In this document: piece by piece, positions 43,590 through 51,679 of the stretch
Numbering within the stretch: the stretch's first letter is position 1
Layout of the letters: the number at the start of each line of letters is the position of its first letter
Source of the DNA: Methylotenera_A sp044222005
GTDB taxonomy: Bacteria > Pseudomonadota > Gammaproteobacteria > Burkholderiales > Methylophilaceae
Reading direction: 5' to 3'
Assembly: GCA_044222005.1 (NCBI GenBank)
Contig: JBGANY010000001.1
Location: 310,001-374,000, forward strand
DNA length: 64,000 nucleotides
The notes under the pieces: generated by a model
What the model saw: the letters and a program-made list of their open reading frames with translations, nothing else
What the model was told of the DNA's origin: nothing
Databases searched by the model: none
Position numbers and translations under genes: made by a program

Positions 43590-43661
43590 ATGTGGACAAA
43601 ACCAGCAGCTACTGAAATGCGTTTCGGCTTTGAAGTAACCATGTATGTTTGCAATAAATAA
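43590..43661 (+). CDS. pqqA: PQQ precursor peptide PqqA
   Basis: A 23-residue frame, MWTKPAATEMRFGFEVTMYV plus CNK, follows AGGAG at 43577-43581. Glu15 and Tyr19 in the EVTMY motif are the residues that PqqE links and that become the PQQ skeleton. Length and sequence match methylotroph PqqA peptides. It is separated from pqqB by a hairpin that likely lets pqqA transcript exceed the rest. Confidence 0.95.
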   Translation: MWTKPAATEMRFGFEVTMYVCNK

Positions 43662-43674
43662 TTGCAGATGACAC

Positions 43675-43701
43675 AAAGGCTGCCTGATGGCAGCCTTTTT
43701 T
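43675..43701 (+). terminator. Terminator/attenuator between pqqA and pqqB
   Basis: AAAGGCTGCC (43675-43684), loop TGAT and GGCAGCC (43689-43695) followed by six T form a strong intrinsic terminator inside the pqq cluster. Partial read-through would give abundant pqqA and less pqqBCDE. Confidence 0.85.
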
Positions 43702-43737
43702 ACTTCTAAACACAATCCAACACAAAGAAAATTCGTT

Positions 43738-44670
43738 ATGCATATACATGTTTTAGGCGCAGGAGCAGGCGGAGGCTTTCCGCAGTGGAACTGCAACTGC
43801 TTTAACTGCGATGGCCTGCGCAAGGGCACGATCAAAGCGACCAAGCGCACACAGTCTTCCATCTGCGTGAGCAGCGATGGCGTGAATTGGGTATTGTTTA
43901 ACGCCTCGCCGGACGTGCTGCAACAGATTCAGGATTTTCCGGCACTGCAGCCGGGTCGTGCAATACGCGACACGGGGATTCAGGCAATTATTTTGATTGA
44001 TGCACAAATCGATCACACTACTGGTTTATTCATGCTGCGCGAGGGTATAGTCAAACGCGAAATATATTGCACAGACATGGTGTATGGCGATTTGACTTCC
44101 GGCAATCAGATTTTAAACATCCTGGGACATTACTGCGGCATCAACCATCATCAAGTACCGATTGATGGCAAAACCAGCTTTGAGATACCTAATGTGCCGA
44201 ATCTTCGCTTTACTACTGTGGCATTAAAAAGCGCTGCGCCACCTTATTCGCCACATCGTAACAATCCGCAGCCAGGTGATACGATAGGTGTGCTGATCGA
44301 GGAAATTTCGACTGGTAAGAAGTGCTGGTATTCGCCCGGTTTGGAGTTAATCGAACCGCATTTACCGGCATTGATGAACCAAGCCGACTGCATCATGGTG
44401 GATGGCACGTTCTGGACCGATACAGAGATGATTGACTTGGGCCTGATGACCAAAACTGCACGCAGTATCGGCCATAACCCGCAATCTGGAAAAGGCGGCA
44501 TGATTGAAGATTTAGACAAATTTGGTCTTATTAATGGTAAACAGGTGCGCAAGGTATTGATTCACATTAACAACACCAACCCGATTTTAAGAGAAGATTC
44601 TGCCGAGCGCGCAGAACTTGACCGTCATGGCATTGAAGTGGCTTATGACGGTATGGATATTATTTTATAA
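43738..44670 (+). CDS. pqqB: PQQ biosynthesis protein PqqB
   Basis: The start is ATG 43738, giving the standard MHIHVLGAGAGGGFPQWNCNC; a longer in-frame start lies in the pqqA terminator and is rejected. The 310-residue metallo-beta-lactamase-fold protein has QIDHTTGLFMLREG and the C-terminal INNTNPILRE block. The CNCFNCDG cysteines are a structural metal site. PqqB is thought to hydroxylate the cross-linked tyrosine. pqqC follows after 11 bp. Confidence 0.95.
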   Translation: MHIHVLGAGAGGGFPQWNCNCFNCDGLRKGTIKATKRTQSSICVSSDGVNWVLFNASPDVLQQIQDFPALQPGRAIRDTGIQAIILIDAQIDHTTGLFMLREGIVKREIYCTDMVYGDLTSGNQILNILGHYCGINHHQVPIDGKTSFEIPNVPNLRFTTVALKSAAPPYSPHRNNPQPGDTIGVLIEEISTGKKCWYSPGLELIEPHLPALMNQADCIMVDGTFWTDTEMIDLGLMTKTARSIGHNPQSGKGGMIEDLDKFGLINGKQVRKVLIHINNTNPILREDSAERAELDRHGIEVAYDGMDIIL

Positions 44671-44681
44671 GGATTTAAAAA

Positions 44682-45446
44682 ATGACAAATGAAAAAGCAC
44701 CATGGAGCAGAGAAGAATTTGAAGCCAAATTGCGCGAGAAAGGCAAAGGCTACCATATATATCATCCGATCCATGTGTTGATGTACGAAGGCAAGCTGAC
44801 ACAAGCACAGATGCAAGCTTGGGTGGCGAATCGCTATTACTACCAAATCGCGATACCTGTAAAAGATGCAGCGATTCTTTCTAACTGCCCAGACCGTGAA
44901 ATTCGCCGCGGCTGGATTCAACGCATTTTTGATCACGATGGAAGCGGTCAAATCGCCGAGGGCGGAGAAGGTGGCATTGAAGCATGGATCCATCTCGGAG
45001 CAGCAGTCGGCTTGAGCCGCGAAGAGATTATGTCGCTCAAAATGGTGGCCCCTGGAACTAAATTTGCAGTAGACGCTTATATTAACTTCGCGAAACAGCG
45101 TCCATGGCAGGAATCTGTATGTTCCTCGCTCACTGAACTCTTTGCACCGCATATCCATCAGCAGCGTATTGATTCATGGCCTGATATGTATCCCTGGATC
45201 AACCCTGAAGGCATGCAGTATTTCAAAAACCGCCTCACGCAAGCGCGGCGCGATGTGGAGCAAGGATTGCACGTGACCTTGGATTATTTTGGTAAAACGC
45301 GTGAATTGCAAGAGCGCGCGCTTGAAATCTTGCAATTTAAGCTGGATGTGCTGTGGGTGATGGCAGATTCCATCATGCTGCAATGTACGGACATCAAGGT
45401 TGAAGGGCGCGATTATCTGCGTCAACCTGTCATAAACATCAGTTAA
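44682..45446 (+). CDS. pqqC: Pyrroloquinoline-quinone synthase PqqC
   Basis: The 254-residue cofactor-free oxidase catalyses ring closure and eight-electron oxidation in the last step of PQQ formation. Family blocks are present: MQAWVANRYYYQIAIPVKDAAILSN near residue 50, RGWIQRIFDHDG, and the C-terminal FKLDVLWVMADSI. It is the free-standing form, not fused to PqqD. pqqD starts 8 bp later. Confidence 0.96.
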   Translation: MTNEKAPWSREEFEAKLREKGKGYHIYHPIHVLMYEGKLTQAQMQAWVANRYYYQIAIPVKDAAILSNCPDREIRRGWIQRIFDHDGSGQIAEGGEGGIEAWIHLGAAVGLSREEIMSLKMVAPGTKFAVDAYINFAKQRPWQESVCSSLTELFAPHIHQQRIDSWPDMYPWINPEGMQYFKNRLTQARRDVEQGLHVTLDYFGKTRELQERALEILQFKLDVLWVMADSIMLQCTDIKVEGRDYLRQPVINIS

Positions 45447-45454
45447 GAGCATTT

Positions 45455-45736
45455 ATGGAACATCATATTCAACACACCGACATTTACGCACTTGCACCGC
45501 ATCATCGCTTTCAATGGGAAGAAGCGCAGCAGAGTTACGTGATACTTTTCCCTGAAGGCATGGTCAAACTGCACGGTGGTGCCGGAGAAGTGATTAAACG
45601 CGTGAATGGTAAAGCGACCGTGGGTGATGTCGTGACAGAGTTAAAGGCAGCCTTCCCCGATGCAGAAGGCATCGAAGATGACATTATCGGAATGTTCGAG
45701 ATGGCTGTTAGCAAGGCATGGCTTAGAAAGGTTTAA
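45455..45736 (+). CDS. pqqD: PqqA-binding protein PqqD
   Basis: This 93-residue RiPP recognition element binds PqqA and presents it to PqqE. HHRFQWEEAQQSYVILFPEGMVKLHG, then GEVIKRVNGKATVGDVVTEL are the conserved blocks. It is full length and lies between pqqC and pqqE. Confidence 0.94.
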   Translation: MEHHIQHTDIYALAPHHRFQWEEAQQSYVILFPEGMVKLHGGAGEVIKRVNGKATVGDVVTELKAAFPDAEGIEDDIIGMFEMAVSKAWLRKV

Positions 45737-45763
45737 GCCGTACAAGGATTAAGGAGCAACAAA

Positions 45764-46996
45764 ATGACACAAAATTCATTAGGCGATTCAGTTGTACAGA
45801 AAACCGTACAGGCGCAGCAGGTCAATAATGGCGTAGTGGCGGCTGCTACTCAAACACAGCCTCTGTGGTTATTAGCTGAAATCACCTATCGTTGCCCTTT
45901 GCATTGTGCTTTCTGTTACAACCCGACCGATTACGATAAGCACACGCAAAATGAGCTTAGCACCGAGCAATGGATTCAGGTATTGCGTGATGCGCGTAAG
46001 CTGGGCGCAATTCAGCTGGGGATTTCGGGCGGCGAGCCGTTGTTACGTGATGATATTGAAGATATTGTGATTGAAGCGCATAAATTGGGCTATTACAGCA
46101 ATCTCATTACTTCAGGTGTCGGCCTTACTGAGAAGCGCATTCAGGCATTTAAAGATGGCGGTCTGGATCATATCCAGCTTTCCATGCACGACATTACCGA
46201 AGAGATTAACAATTTCATCACCAATACCAAAACCTTCGAATTGAAGAAAAAAGTCGCTGCCATGATTAAAAACCACGGCTACCCGATGGTGTTGAATGTG
46301 GTGATACACCGCTACAACATCGGGCACATGAAACAGATTCTGGAAATGGCCGAGGCGCTGGGGGCGGATTATATTGAGCTGGCCAATACGCAGTATTACG
46401 GCTGGTCGCTAATCAATCGTAGTCAGCTGATGCCAACTAAAGAGCAAGTGGATGCCGCCGAAGCGGCGACCAATGAATTCCGCGCAACCTCTGGCAGCAA
46501 GATGAAGATCTTTTTCGTAGTGCCGGATTATTTTGCCGACAGGCCTAAAAAATGCATGAATGGCTGGGGCGAAGTGTTCATGATTGTTACCGCGAATGGG
46601 GATGTGCTGCCGTGCCATTCGGCACGTTCGCTGCCTAATATGCGCTTTCCCAATGTGCGTGACGACGATTTAGGCTGGAGCTGGAAAGATTCTCCTGCAT
46701 TTAATCAATACCGTGGCACTAACTGGATGAAAGAGCCATGTCGAAGCTGCGATGAAAAAGAAAAAGATCTGGGCGGTTGCCGTTGCCAAACCTTCTTGCT
46801 CACCGGCGATGCCGAAGCCGCCGACCCCGTGTGCAGCAAATCGCCGCATCGCCATTTAATAGACAAGGCGATTGCAGATGCACAAAACCCGCAATTACAG
46901 GCACAGCCTATCGTGTTCAGGAATGATAAAAATTCTAAAAGAGTGATCGCGGGTGAATTGCTGGAGCGGGTAGAGGAGTTTCATGCCTTGCCGTAA
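45764..46996 (+). CDS. pqqE: Radical SAM PqqA glutamate-tyrosine cross-linking enzyme PqqE
   Basis: The 410-residue radical SAM enzyme has the cluster motif CPLHCAFC (C-x3-C-x2-C) near residue 44, after an N-terminal extension of about 30 residues. ISGGEPLLRDD follows, and the C-terminal SPASM region has the auxiliary-cluster cysteines (CMNGWGEVFM, LPCHSAR, CRSCDEKEKDLGGCRC). It joins Glu15 and Tyr19 of PqqA. AAGGAG precedes the ATG. It ends the cluster before a terminator. Confidence 0.96.
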   Translation: MTQNSLGDSVVQKTVQAQQVNNGVVAAATQTQPLWLLAEITYRCPLHCAFCYNPTDYDKHTQNELSTEQWIQVLRDARKLGAIQLGISGGEPLLRDDIEDIVIEAHKLGYYSNLITSGVGLTEKRIQAFKDGGLDHIQLSMHDITEEINNFITNTKTFELKKKVAAMIKNHGYPMVLNVVIHRYNIGHMKQILEMAEALGADYIELANTQYYGWSLINRSQLMPTKEQVDAAEAATNEFRATSGSKMKIFFVVPDYFADRPKKCMNGWGEVFMIVTANGDVLPCHSARSLPNMRFPNVRDDDLGWSWKDSPAFNQYRGTNWMKEPCRSCDEKEKDLGGCRCQTFLLTGDAEAADPVCSKSPHRHLIDKAIADAQNPQLQAQPIVFRNDKNSKRVIAGELLERVEEFHALP

Positions 46997-47015
46997 GTTT
47001 TCACCGCTATAATAG

Positions 47016-47037
47016 AAGGCGCATTAGCGCCTTTTTT
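47016..47037 (+). terminator. Terminator after pqqE
   Basis: AAGGCGC (47016-47022), loop ATTA and GCGCC followed by six T close the pqq cluster. Confidence 0.88.
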
Positions 47038-47075
47038 ATTTTTAGATTTAACAAAATTTGAAATCACACTCTAAC

Positions 47076-48239
47076 ATGTTGGTCTACGTTCTCGCCGCAC
47101 TGGCAGCATTGGCGCCGTTTGCCATTGATACTTATTTACCCGCTTTCCACGCCATGGGCAATGATTTAGGCGCTTCCGGTCTGCATATTCAGCAAAGCCT
47201 GGCTGTTTATCTGTTGCCTTATGCACTCATGACATTGTGGCATGGTGCGATTTCTGATGCCATCGGCCGCATCACCACCATCAAATGGGGCTTAGGCATT
47301 TTCGTGCTGGCGAGCATCGGCTGCGCGTTTGCGCCCAATGTGGAAACGCTATGGTTTTTCCGCGCGCTGCAAGGCGCATCCGGCGGAGCGGGCAATACGG
47401 TCGCGCGCGCCATGGTGCGCGACCTGTTTGAAGGTGCGCAAGCCCAGCGCGTAATGGCCACGGTGCAGATGCTGTTTGGTATTGCGCCAGCTGTAGCGCC
47501 GATTATCGGTGGCTTTCTGCTTGGCTTCGGGTGGCAAAGCATCTTCATCTTTTTGGCGGTTTATGCGGCGCTCACGTTGTGGGCTACAGTGGCTTATTTG
47601 CCCGAGACCATGCCGCCGGAAAAGCGTATACAGCTTTCGGCAACAAGTGTCATCAATAGCTACAAAACCATTTTTAGTGACACAGAATACGCAAAACTCT
47701 GCATTGCGCTTGGCGCTGTATTCTCAGCATTTTTTGTGTATGTGCTGGCAAGCCCTGTGTTTTTAGGTAAACACTTAGGCTTAAGTCCGCAGCAATACGG
47801 ATTCTTATTTGTACCTACAGTGACAGGCATGATTATTGGCTCTTATCTAGCCAGGCGTACAGCGGGCAAATACGCACCGCAGAAAGTCATCAGGCTCTCA
47901 TATGTATGGATGGCCTGCATTGTTATTGCCAACCTTGCAGTATGCTATTTGTTGCCTGCCAGGCCCGTGTTCAACATCTTGCCGGTGGCTTTGTACAACA
48001 TCGGCATGGGCGTGACCATGCCGATCCTTTCACTCGCCGCACTGGATAGACACGCCAAAATTCGCGGTACGGCGGCTTCCGGGCAGGCGTTCATACAAAT
48101 GCTGCTGTCCACTATATCAGCCGGCGTGGTCGTGCCAATCTTATGGTATGCGCCATCCGGCTTGGCCTGGGCAATGGCAGGGTATCTGGTAATCAGTTTG
48201 GTGGCGGTTAACACGACGAAACTCAGTCAAAAAGCCTAA
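47076..48239 (+). CDS. Bcr/CflA-type MFS multidrug efflux transporter
   Basis: The protein of about 387 residues has twelve hydrophobic segments and the DHA1 (Bcr/CflA) pattern: PFAIDTYLPAF in helix 1, GAISDAIGRITT at the loop 2-3 motif A position, and RALQGASGGAGNTVARAMVRD in helix 4-5. It probably exports drug-like compounds by proton antiport. The start is uncertain: ATG 47076 is used, an in-frame TTG at 47058 adds six residues, and neither has a ribosome site. It is convergent with the DUF4126 gene. Confidence 0.85.
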   Translation: MLVYVLAALAALAPFAIDTYLPAFHAMGNDLGASGLHIQQSLAVYLLPYALMTLWHGAISDAIGRITTIKWGLGIFVLASIGCAFAPNVETLWFFRALQGASGGAGNTVARAMVRDLFEGAQAQRVMATVQMLFGIAPAVAPIIGGFLLGFGWQSIFIFLAVYAALTLWATVAYLPETMPPEKRIQLSATSVINSYKTIFSDTEYAKLCIALGAVFSAFFVYVLASPVFLGKHLGLSPQQYGFLFVPTVTGMIIGSYLARRTAGKYAPQKVIRLSYVWMACIVIANLAVCYLLPARPVFNILPVALYNIGMGVTMPILSLAALDRHAKIRGTAASGQAFIQMLLSTISAGVVVPILWYAPSGLAWAMAGYLVISLVAVNTTKLSQKA

Positions 48240-48246
48240 AGCCTTA

Positions 48247-48843
48247 TTAATCCGGAAAAACCACTTTTCCGACATTTTTAAATGTTAACTTAATTCCCCG
48301 CCATAGCTTGGGGATGAGCCAGATCATCACTAAAATGAACGCGGCGAGGACACCTAAAAAAATCATGGGGTGGGCGAGGGCCAGCCAGCCGCCACCTAAA
48401 AGCAAACCTTCTTCGCCAAATGACGCGGCAATGTTGGTGATGGGTTCTGGCGAGGTGTTGATGAGCGCGCGGCTGCCGGCTTTGGTAGCGTGTGTCATGC
48501 CGGTGAGCGAGCCGCCTAATAATGCGGCTAAGGTCGCAATCAGCGGGTCGCTGGTGTTCATAGCGCCCATCGCCAGCAATGCGCCGGCAGGGATGCGAAT
48601 GAACGTCTGGATGCTATCCCAGGCGCTATCGACATAAGGGATTTTGTCGGCCAGAAATTCGATCATGCTCAAAATGCCAGCCACGCCGATGACAACCGGG
48701 TTGCTCAGAATGCCTAAAGAGGACGGCAAGTTGATATACCCGAATTTGGCCAACATGCCGATGATAAATACTGTGAGATATAAGCGTAGCCCGCTTGCCC
48801 AGCTCAATCCGCCGGCAAGCGCAAAGCTTGAAATTGCATCCAT
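48247..48843 (-). CDS. DUF4126 membrane protein
   Basis: The 198-residue protein begins MDAISSFALAGGLSWASGLRLYLTVF, the usual DUF4126 opening, and has about five hydrophobic segments. GLRLY and LADKIPYVDSAWD are conserved family blocks. Function is unknown. It converges on the MFS gene with a 7-bp gap. Confidence 0.85.
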   Translation of the reverse strand: MDAISSFALAGGLSWASGLRLYLTVFIIGMLAKFGYINLPSSLGILSNPVVIGVAGILSMIEFLADKIPYVDSAWDSIQTFIRIPAGALLAMGAMNTSDPLIATLAALLGGSLTGMTHATKAGSRALINTSPEPITNIAASFGEEGLLLGGGWLALAHPMIFLGVLAAFILVMIWLIPKLWRGIKLTFKNVGKVVFPD

Positions 48844-48926
48844 AACCGGCTTTTATTCCTTCATATGAAATGTATATCGCACAATTATAATGAGTTATAT
48901 AATGCAAAGTCTCAAGTTTAATAGAA

Positions 48927-48941
48927 AACTATCCGATAGTT
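48927..48941. promoter_or_regulatory. Palindrome upstream of the orphan gene at 49 kb
   Basis: AACTATC-C-GATAGTT is a perfect 15-base interrupted palindrome in the 181-bp A/T-rich gap between the divergent DUF4126 gene and the orphan gene, so it is a candidate operator. No clear promoter was seen. Confidence 0.35.
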
Positions 48942-49024
48942 CTAGTGTCAGTAGTATTGTTCTATCTGAGATTATTTGCATACTTTAATTAACATGAATC
49001 AACATGTGATAAGTGGAGCAATAT

Positions 49025-49708
49025 ATGAAAATTAATCGTGAACACGTCGCACTCAATGCATACCTGAATTTACTGGAGCGCAAAGGTTTATCCAAGCCGT
49101 TGCTACGCCAGCGCGAGGTGGTAATTTTAAGGCTTGTGCCGTATATCGAGAAAATCAATAGCGATGGTTTTGCTTTTAGAGAGGCGGTAGACGAGCTGTT
49201 CAAGAAGCTGGATAAATCACTATGGCCTGTTTACTTGCCGGTTATCCGGGACTATTTTTCTTTCTGGATTAATGACATCAAAGCAGTTGTCGCGATGAAC
49301 CAGGACAATGCCTTCGAAGCAAATCCGCCAGAGTGGAGGCCAGCGGAAACAGACCTGAAACAGATGTGGGACTCACTGGATGAGTTGACGCTGACCACCT
49401 CCGAAATAAAACCGCTGGAGACCTACGAGAGCGTACTGCGGAGCCATGGTGCGGATGACTTTTTTGTGGCTGCATGCAAAAAACTTGTTAAATTATTACT
49501 GTTGATGCTGCGTAGCGCCCCGCATAAACAGCCTGTGGCTTATCGTAAGGCGGTGGATGCCAATTTGGCGCTGTTTACATCGGAAGAAGCCTACAATAAC
49601 TTTTTGAAAGTGGGTAGAGAGTTTTATTATTTCTGGAAAGGTGATTCTAACGCGCCTGATCAGGTAAAACTAAATCAAGCGCAGCCGGAGCTTGCATACG
49701 CAATGTAG
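49025..49708 (+). CDS. Hypothetical soluble protein
   Basis: ATG 49025 lies eight bases behind GGAG (49014-49017). The 227-residue product is predicted all-helical and rich in Leu, Lys and aromatic residues (NAYLNLLERKGLSKPLLRQRE, then LWPVYLPVIRDYFSFWI). It has no signal peptide or membrane span. I do not recognise a family. It stands alone between divergent DUF4126 and convergent fdxA and ends in a terminator. Confidence 0.75.
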   Translation: MKINREHVALNAYLNLLERKGLSKPLLRQREVVILRLVPYIEKINSDGFAFREAVDELFKKLDKSLWPVYLPVIRDYFSFWINDIKAVVAMNQDNAFEANPPEWRPAETDLKQMWDSLDELTLTTSEIKPLETYESVLRSHGADDFFVAACKKLVKLLLLMLRSAPHKQPVAYRKAVDANLALFTSEEAYNNFLKVGREFYYFWKGDSNAPDQVKLNQAQPELAYAM

Positions 49709-49726
49709 CTGCTTCGTCTGGGTAAT

Positions 49727-49754
49727 AAAAAAGGAGACCGACGTCTCCTTTTTT
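49727..49754. terminator. Bidirectional terminator between the orphan gene and fdxA
   Basis: A-run, GGAGAC (49733-49738), loop CGAC, GTCTCC (49743-49748) and T-run. The symmetry suits the two convergent genes. Confidence 0.9.
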
Positions 49755-49778
49755 ATTTATATTATCATTGGTAATAAA

Positions 49779-50102
49779 CTATTCAATTAATAAATCAAGC
49801 TTGCCAGGTACCCCATTCATGGCGTCAGCATCTTCCAGCGCGGGTTTGCGTGAGGTAATGACCGGCCACACCTTGGCTAGGCGCGCGTTTAATGCGATAA
49901 ACTGCTGCTGGTCTGCCGGCACATCATCCTCGGCAAAAATCGCCTCAGCAGGGCATTCTGCAACGCACAGTGTGCAATCGATGCACTCGTCCGGGTTGAT
50001 TGCCAGGAAGTTAGGTCCTTCGACAAAGCAATCTACAGGGCAGACATCCACGCAGTCGGTATATTTGCATTGAATACAATTTTCGGTGACGACATAAGTC
50101 AT
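49779..50102 (-). CDS. fdxA: 7Fe-8S type ferredoxin FdxA
   Basis: The 107-residue ferredoxin has the N-terminal cluster residues of the Azotobacter FdI type (CIQCKYTDCVDVCPVDCF) and a C-x2-C-x3-CP second cluster (CIDCTLCVAECP). The tail extends beyond the clusters as in FdxA. It is in the same direction as the cys operon and 174 bp after cysN, with repeat copy F in between. It could donate electrons to CysH or CysI, but this is inferred from position. Confidence 0.92.
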   Translation of the reverse strand: MTYVVTENCIQCKYTDCVDVCPVDCFVEGPNFLAINPDECIDCTLCVAECPAEAIFAEDDVPADQQQFIALNARLAKVWPVITSRKPALEDADAMNGVPGKLDLLIE

Positions 50103-50173
50103 TTTTACAGTCCTTTACAGCTTGAATAGCTAAAACGCTATTTTATTAGAAAATTCATCAGTACGCGATGGCT

Positions 50174-50277
50174 ATTTCACCCAAAAACCCGCAGTGACAA
50201 GGCGCGCGAGCGCTGGCAGTACATTTAGGTACGACTAGCGAGCGCAACAAAGTCAATGTGTAGTTTTTGGGTGAAAT
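50174..50277. repeat. GTAC-core repeat element, copy F (104-bp subtype)
   Basis: Arms ATTTCACCCAAAAAC (50174-50188) and its exact complement (50263-50277) match at 15 of 15 positions. The interior carries GACAAGGCGCGCGAGCG, then CAGTACATTTAGGTACG in the centre and GCGAGCGCAACAAAG, and aligns with copy A. The right arm runs into the cysN stop codon. Confidence 0.82.
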
Positions 50278-51518
50278 CATACAATCATGCCCGCGCCGAC
50301 GGTGTTGTTTGTGCTTTCGTCAATCACAATGAACGCGCCAGTCGCACGATTTTTTGAGTAACTGTCCACCATCAGCGGCTGCGCGAGTTTAAAGCTCATG
50401 CGCGCAATATCATTCATCTTTAAGTCAGTTGTTGCTTGTTGCTCCAGTGTGTTCACGTCTACTTTATAACTAATCGTGCCGACTTTGGCTTTGGATTCAC
50501 GCGTCGTGTGACGAACAATGTAGGTGCGTGCAGGTGACAGTGGTGTTTCAGACAGCCAGCAAACAAAGGCTTCAATCTGCTTGACGGGGTCAATAGGGCT
50601 GCCCGTTTTTATTATCATGTCACCACGTGAGGTGTCGATTTCATCTTCCAGCAGCAATGTGATGCTTTGTTCAGTTTGCGCATTTTGCAGCTGCGTTTCG
50701 CCCAGCTGAATGGCTTTTACTTTTGAAGTATAGCCATTAGGGAGTACAGTGACAGCATCCCCCACCGCTATATCACCGCTTTCCACGCGCCCCATAAAGC
50801 CCCTGAAGTCGTGTAAATCGGCATCGGCACTGGCGTGCGGACGGCATACAAACTGCACTGGGAAGCGGAATTCTTCAGATTGTTCGGTATGTGCAGCCGG
50901 TGCCTTTTCGAGCATCTCGAGCAGCGTTTCGCCTCTGTACCAAGGCATGTTTTCCAGCCTGTCCACAAGCATGTCGCCGTTTAACGCTGACATCGGAATA
51001 AAGCGAATGTCGTGCCCGGATTCATTGTTAGTATTGCGCTGCAGGCCGATTTCTTTGGCAAAAGCCAGATAATCCGCGCAGATTTTGTCGTAGACGTTCT
51101 GGTCGTAATCCACCAAATCCATTTTATTCACCGCGACTACAATGTGCGGAATGCCTACCAGATGTGCCAGATAGCTGTGCCTTCTGGTCTGGGTCAGCAC
51201 GCCTTTACGCGCATCGATGAGGATGATCGCCAGGTTGGCGGTAGAGGCTGCCGTCACCATGTTACGCGTGTATAAATAGCGGTAAGCCACATCAATGGTA
51301 ATGCCTTGCTCGCGCTCGGCTTGCAGGCCATCGGTAAGCAGCGATAGATCTACGGCTTCCATACCGCGTTTTTTAGAGGTATTTGAAATCTGTGTAAGCG
51401 TATCGGCCAGAATAGTTTTGGTATCAAACAGCAAACGTCCAATGAGTGTGCTTTTGCCGTCATCCACACTGCCGCAGGTCATGAAACGGAGTAGGGAATC
51501 GTTGTGTTCAGTTTTCAT
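50277..51518 (-). CDS. cysN: Sulfate adenylyltransferase subunit 1, lacking the GTPase G3 region
   Basis: The start is ATG at 51518, with GAGA six bases upstream; ATG 51524 is the alternative. This EF-Tu-like GTPase drives APS formation by CysD. The P-loop GSVDDGKST, EREQGITIDVAYRY (switch I) and NKMDLVDYD (G4) are present. After VAYRYL the sequence jumps to YTRNMVTAAST: about 17 residues, including the invariant DTPGHEQ of G3/switch II, are absent in frame. A protein without G3 should not couple GTP hydrolysis. This is a real lesion or an assembly fault. The rest, including both beta-barrel domains, is intact. Confidence 0.85.
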   Translation of the reverse strand: MKTEHNDSLLRFMTCGSVDDGKSTLIGRLLFDTKTILADTLTQISNTSKKRGMEAVDLSLLTDGLQAEREQGITIDVAYRYLYTRNMVTAASTANLAIILIDARKGVLTQTRRHSYLAHLVGIPHIVVAVNKMDLVDYDQNVYDKICADYLAFAKEIGLQRNTNNESGHDIRFIPMSALNGDMLVDRLENMPWYRGETLLEMLEKAPAAHTEQSEEFRFPVQFVCRPHASADADLHDFRGFMGRVESGDIAVGDAVTVLPNGYTSKVKAIQLGETQLQNAQTEQSITLLLEDEIDTSRGDMIIKTGSPIDPVKQIEAFVCWLSETPLSPARTYIVRHTTRESKAKVGTISYKVDVNTLEQQATTDLKMNDIARMSFKLAQPLMVDSYSKNRATGAFIVIDESTNNTVGAGMIV

Positions 51519-51548
51519 ATTCATTCTCAAAAATCAAAAAATGCTTGA

Positions 51549-51668
51549 TAAATCAATTTATTGGGTTGCAGTGCAAGGCGCACGGCGTGCAAAAACCGGA
51601 ATTTACACGTAGTACATGAGGATTTTGAGCGCCGCGCAACGCTGCAATGGGTTCAATAAATTGATTTA
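51549..51668. repeat. GTAC-core repeat element, copy E
   Basis: Arms TAAATCAATTTATTG (51549-51563) and its exact complement (51654-51668) match at 15 of 15. The interior has GTGCAAGGCGCACGGCGTGC at the left, GTACATGAGGATTTTGAGC in the middle and GCCGCGCAACGCTGC at the right, which is the same core as copies C and D in reverse. It fills the cysD-cysN gap and so would be inside the operon transcript. Confidence 0.85.
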
Positions 51669-51679
51669 GTGACATTTTT

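Noticed and set aside
43687..43737. A longer PqqB start giving 17 extra residues
   Set aside because: The extension begins inside the terminator after pqqA and lacks a ribosome site; the family starts at MHIHVLGAGAGG.
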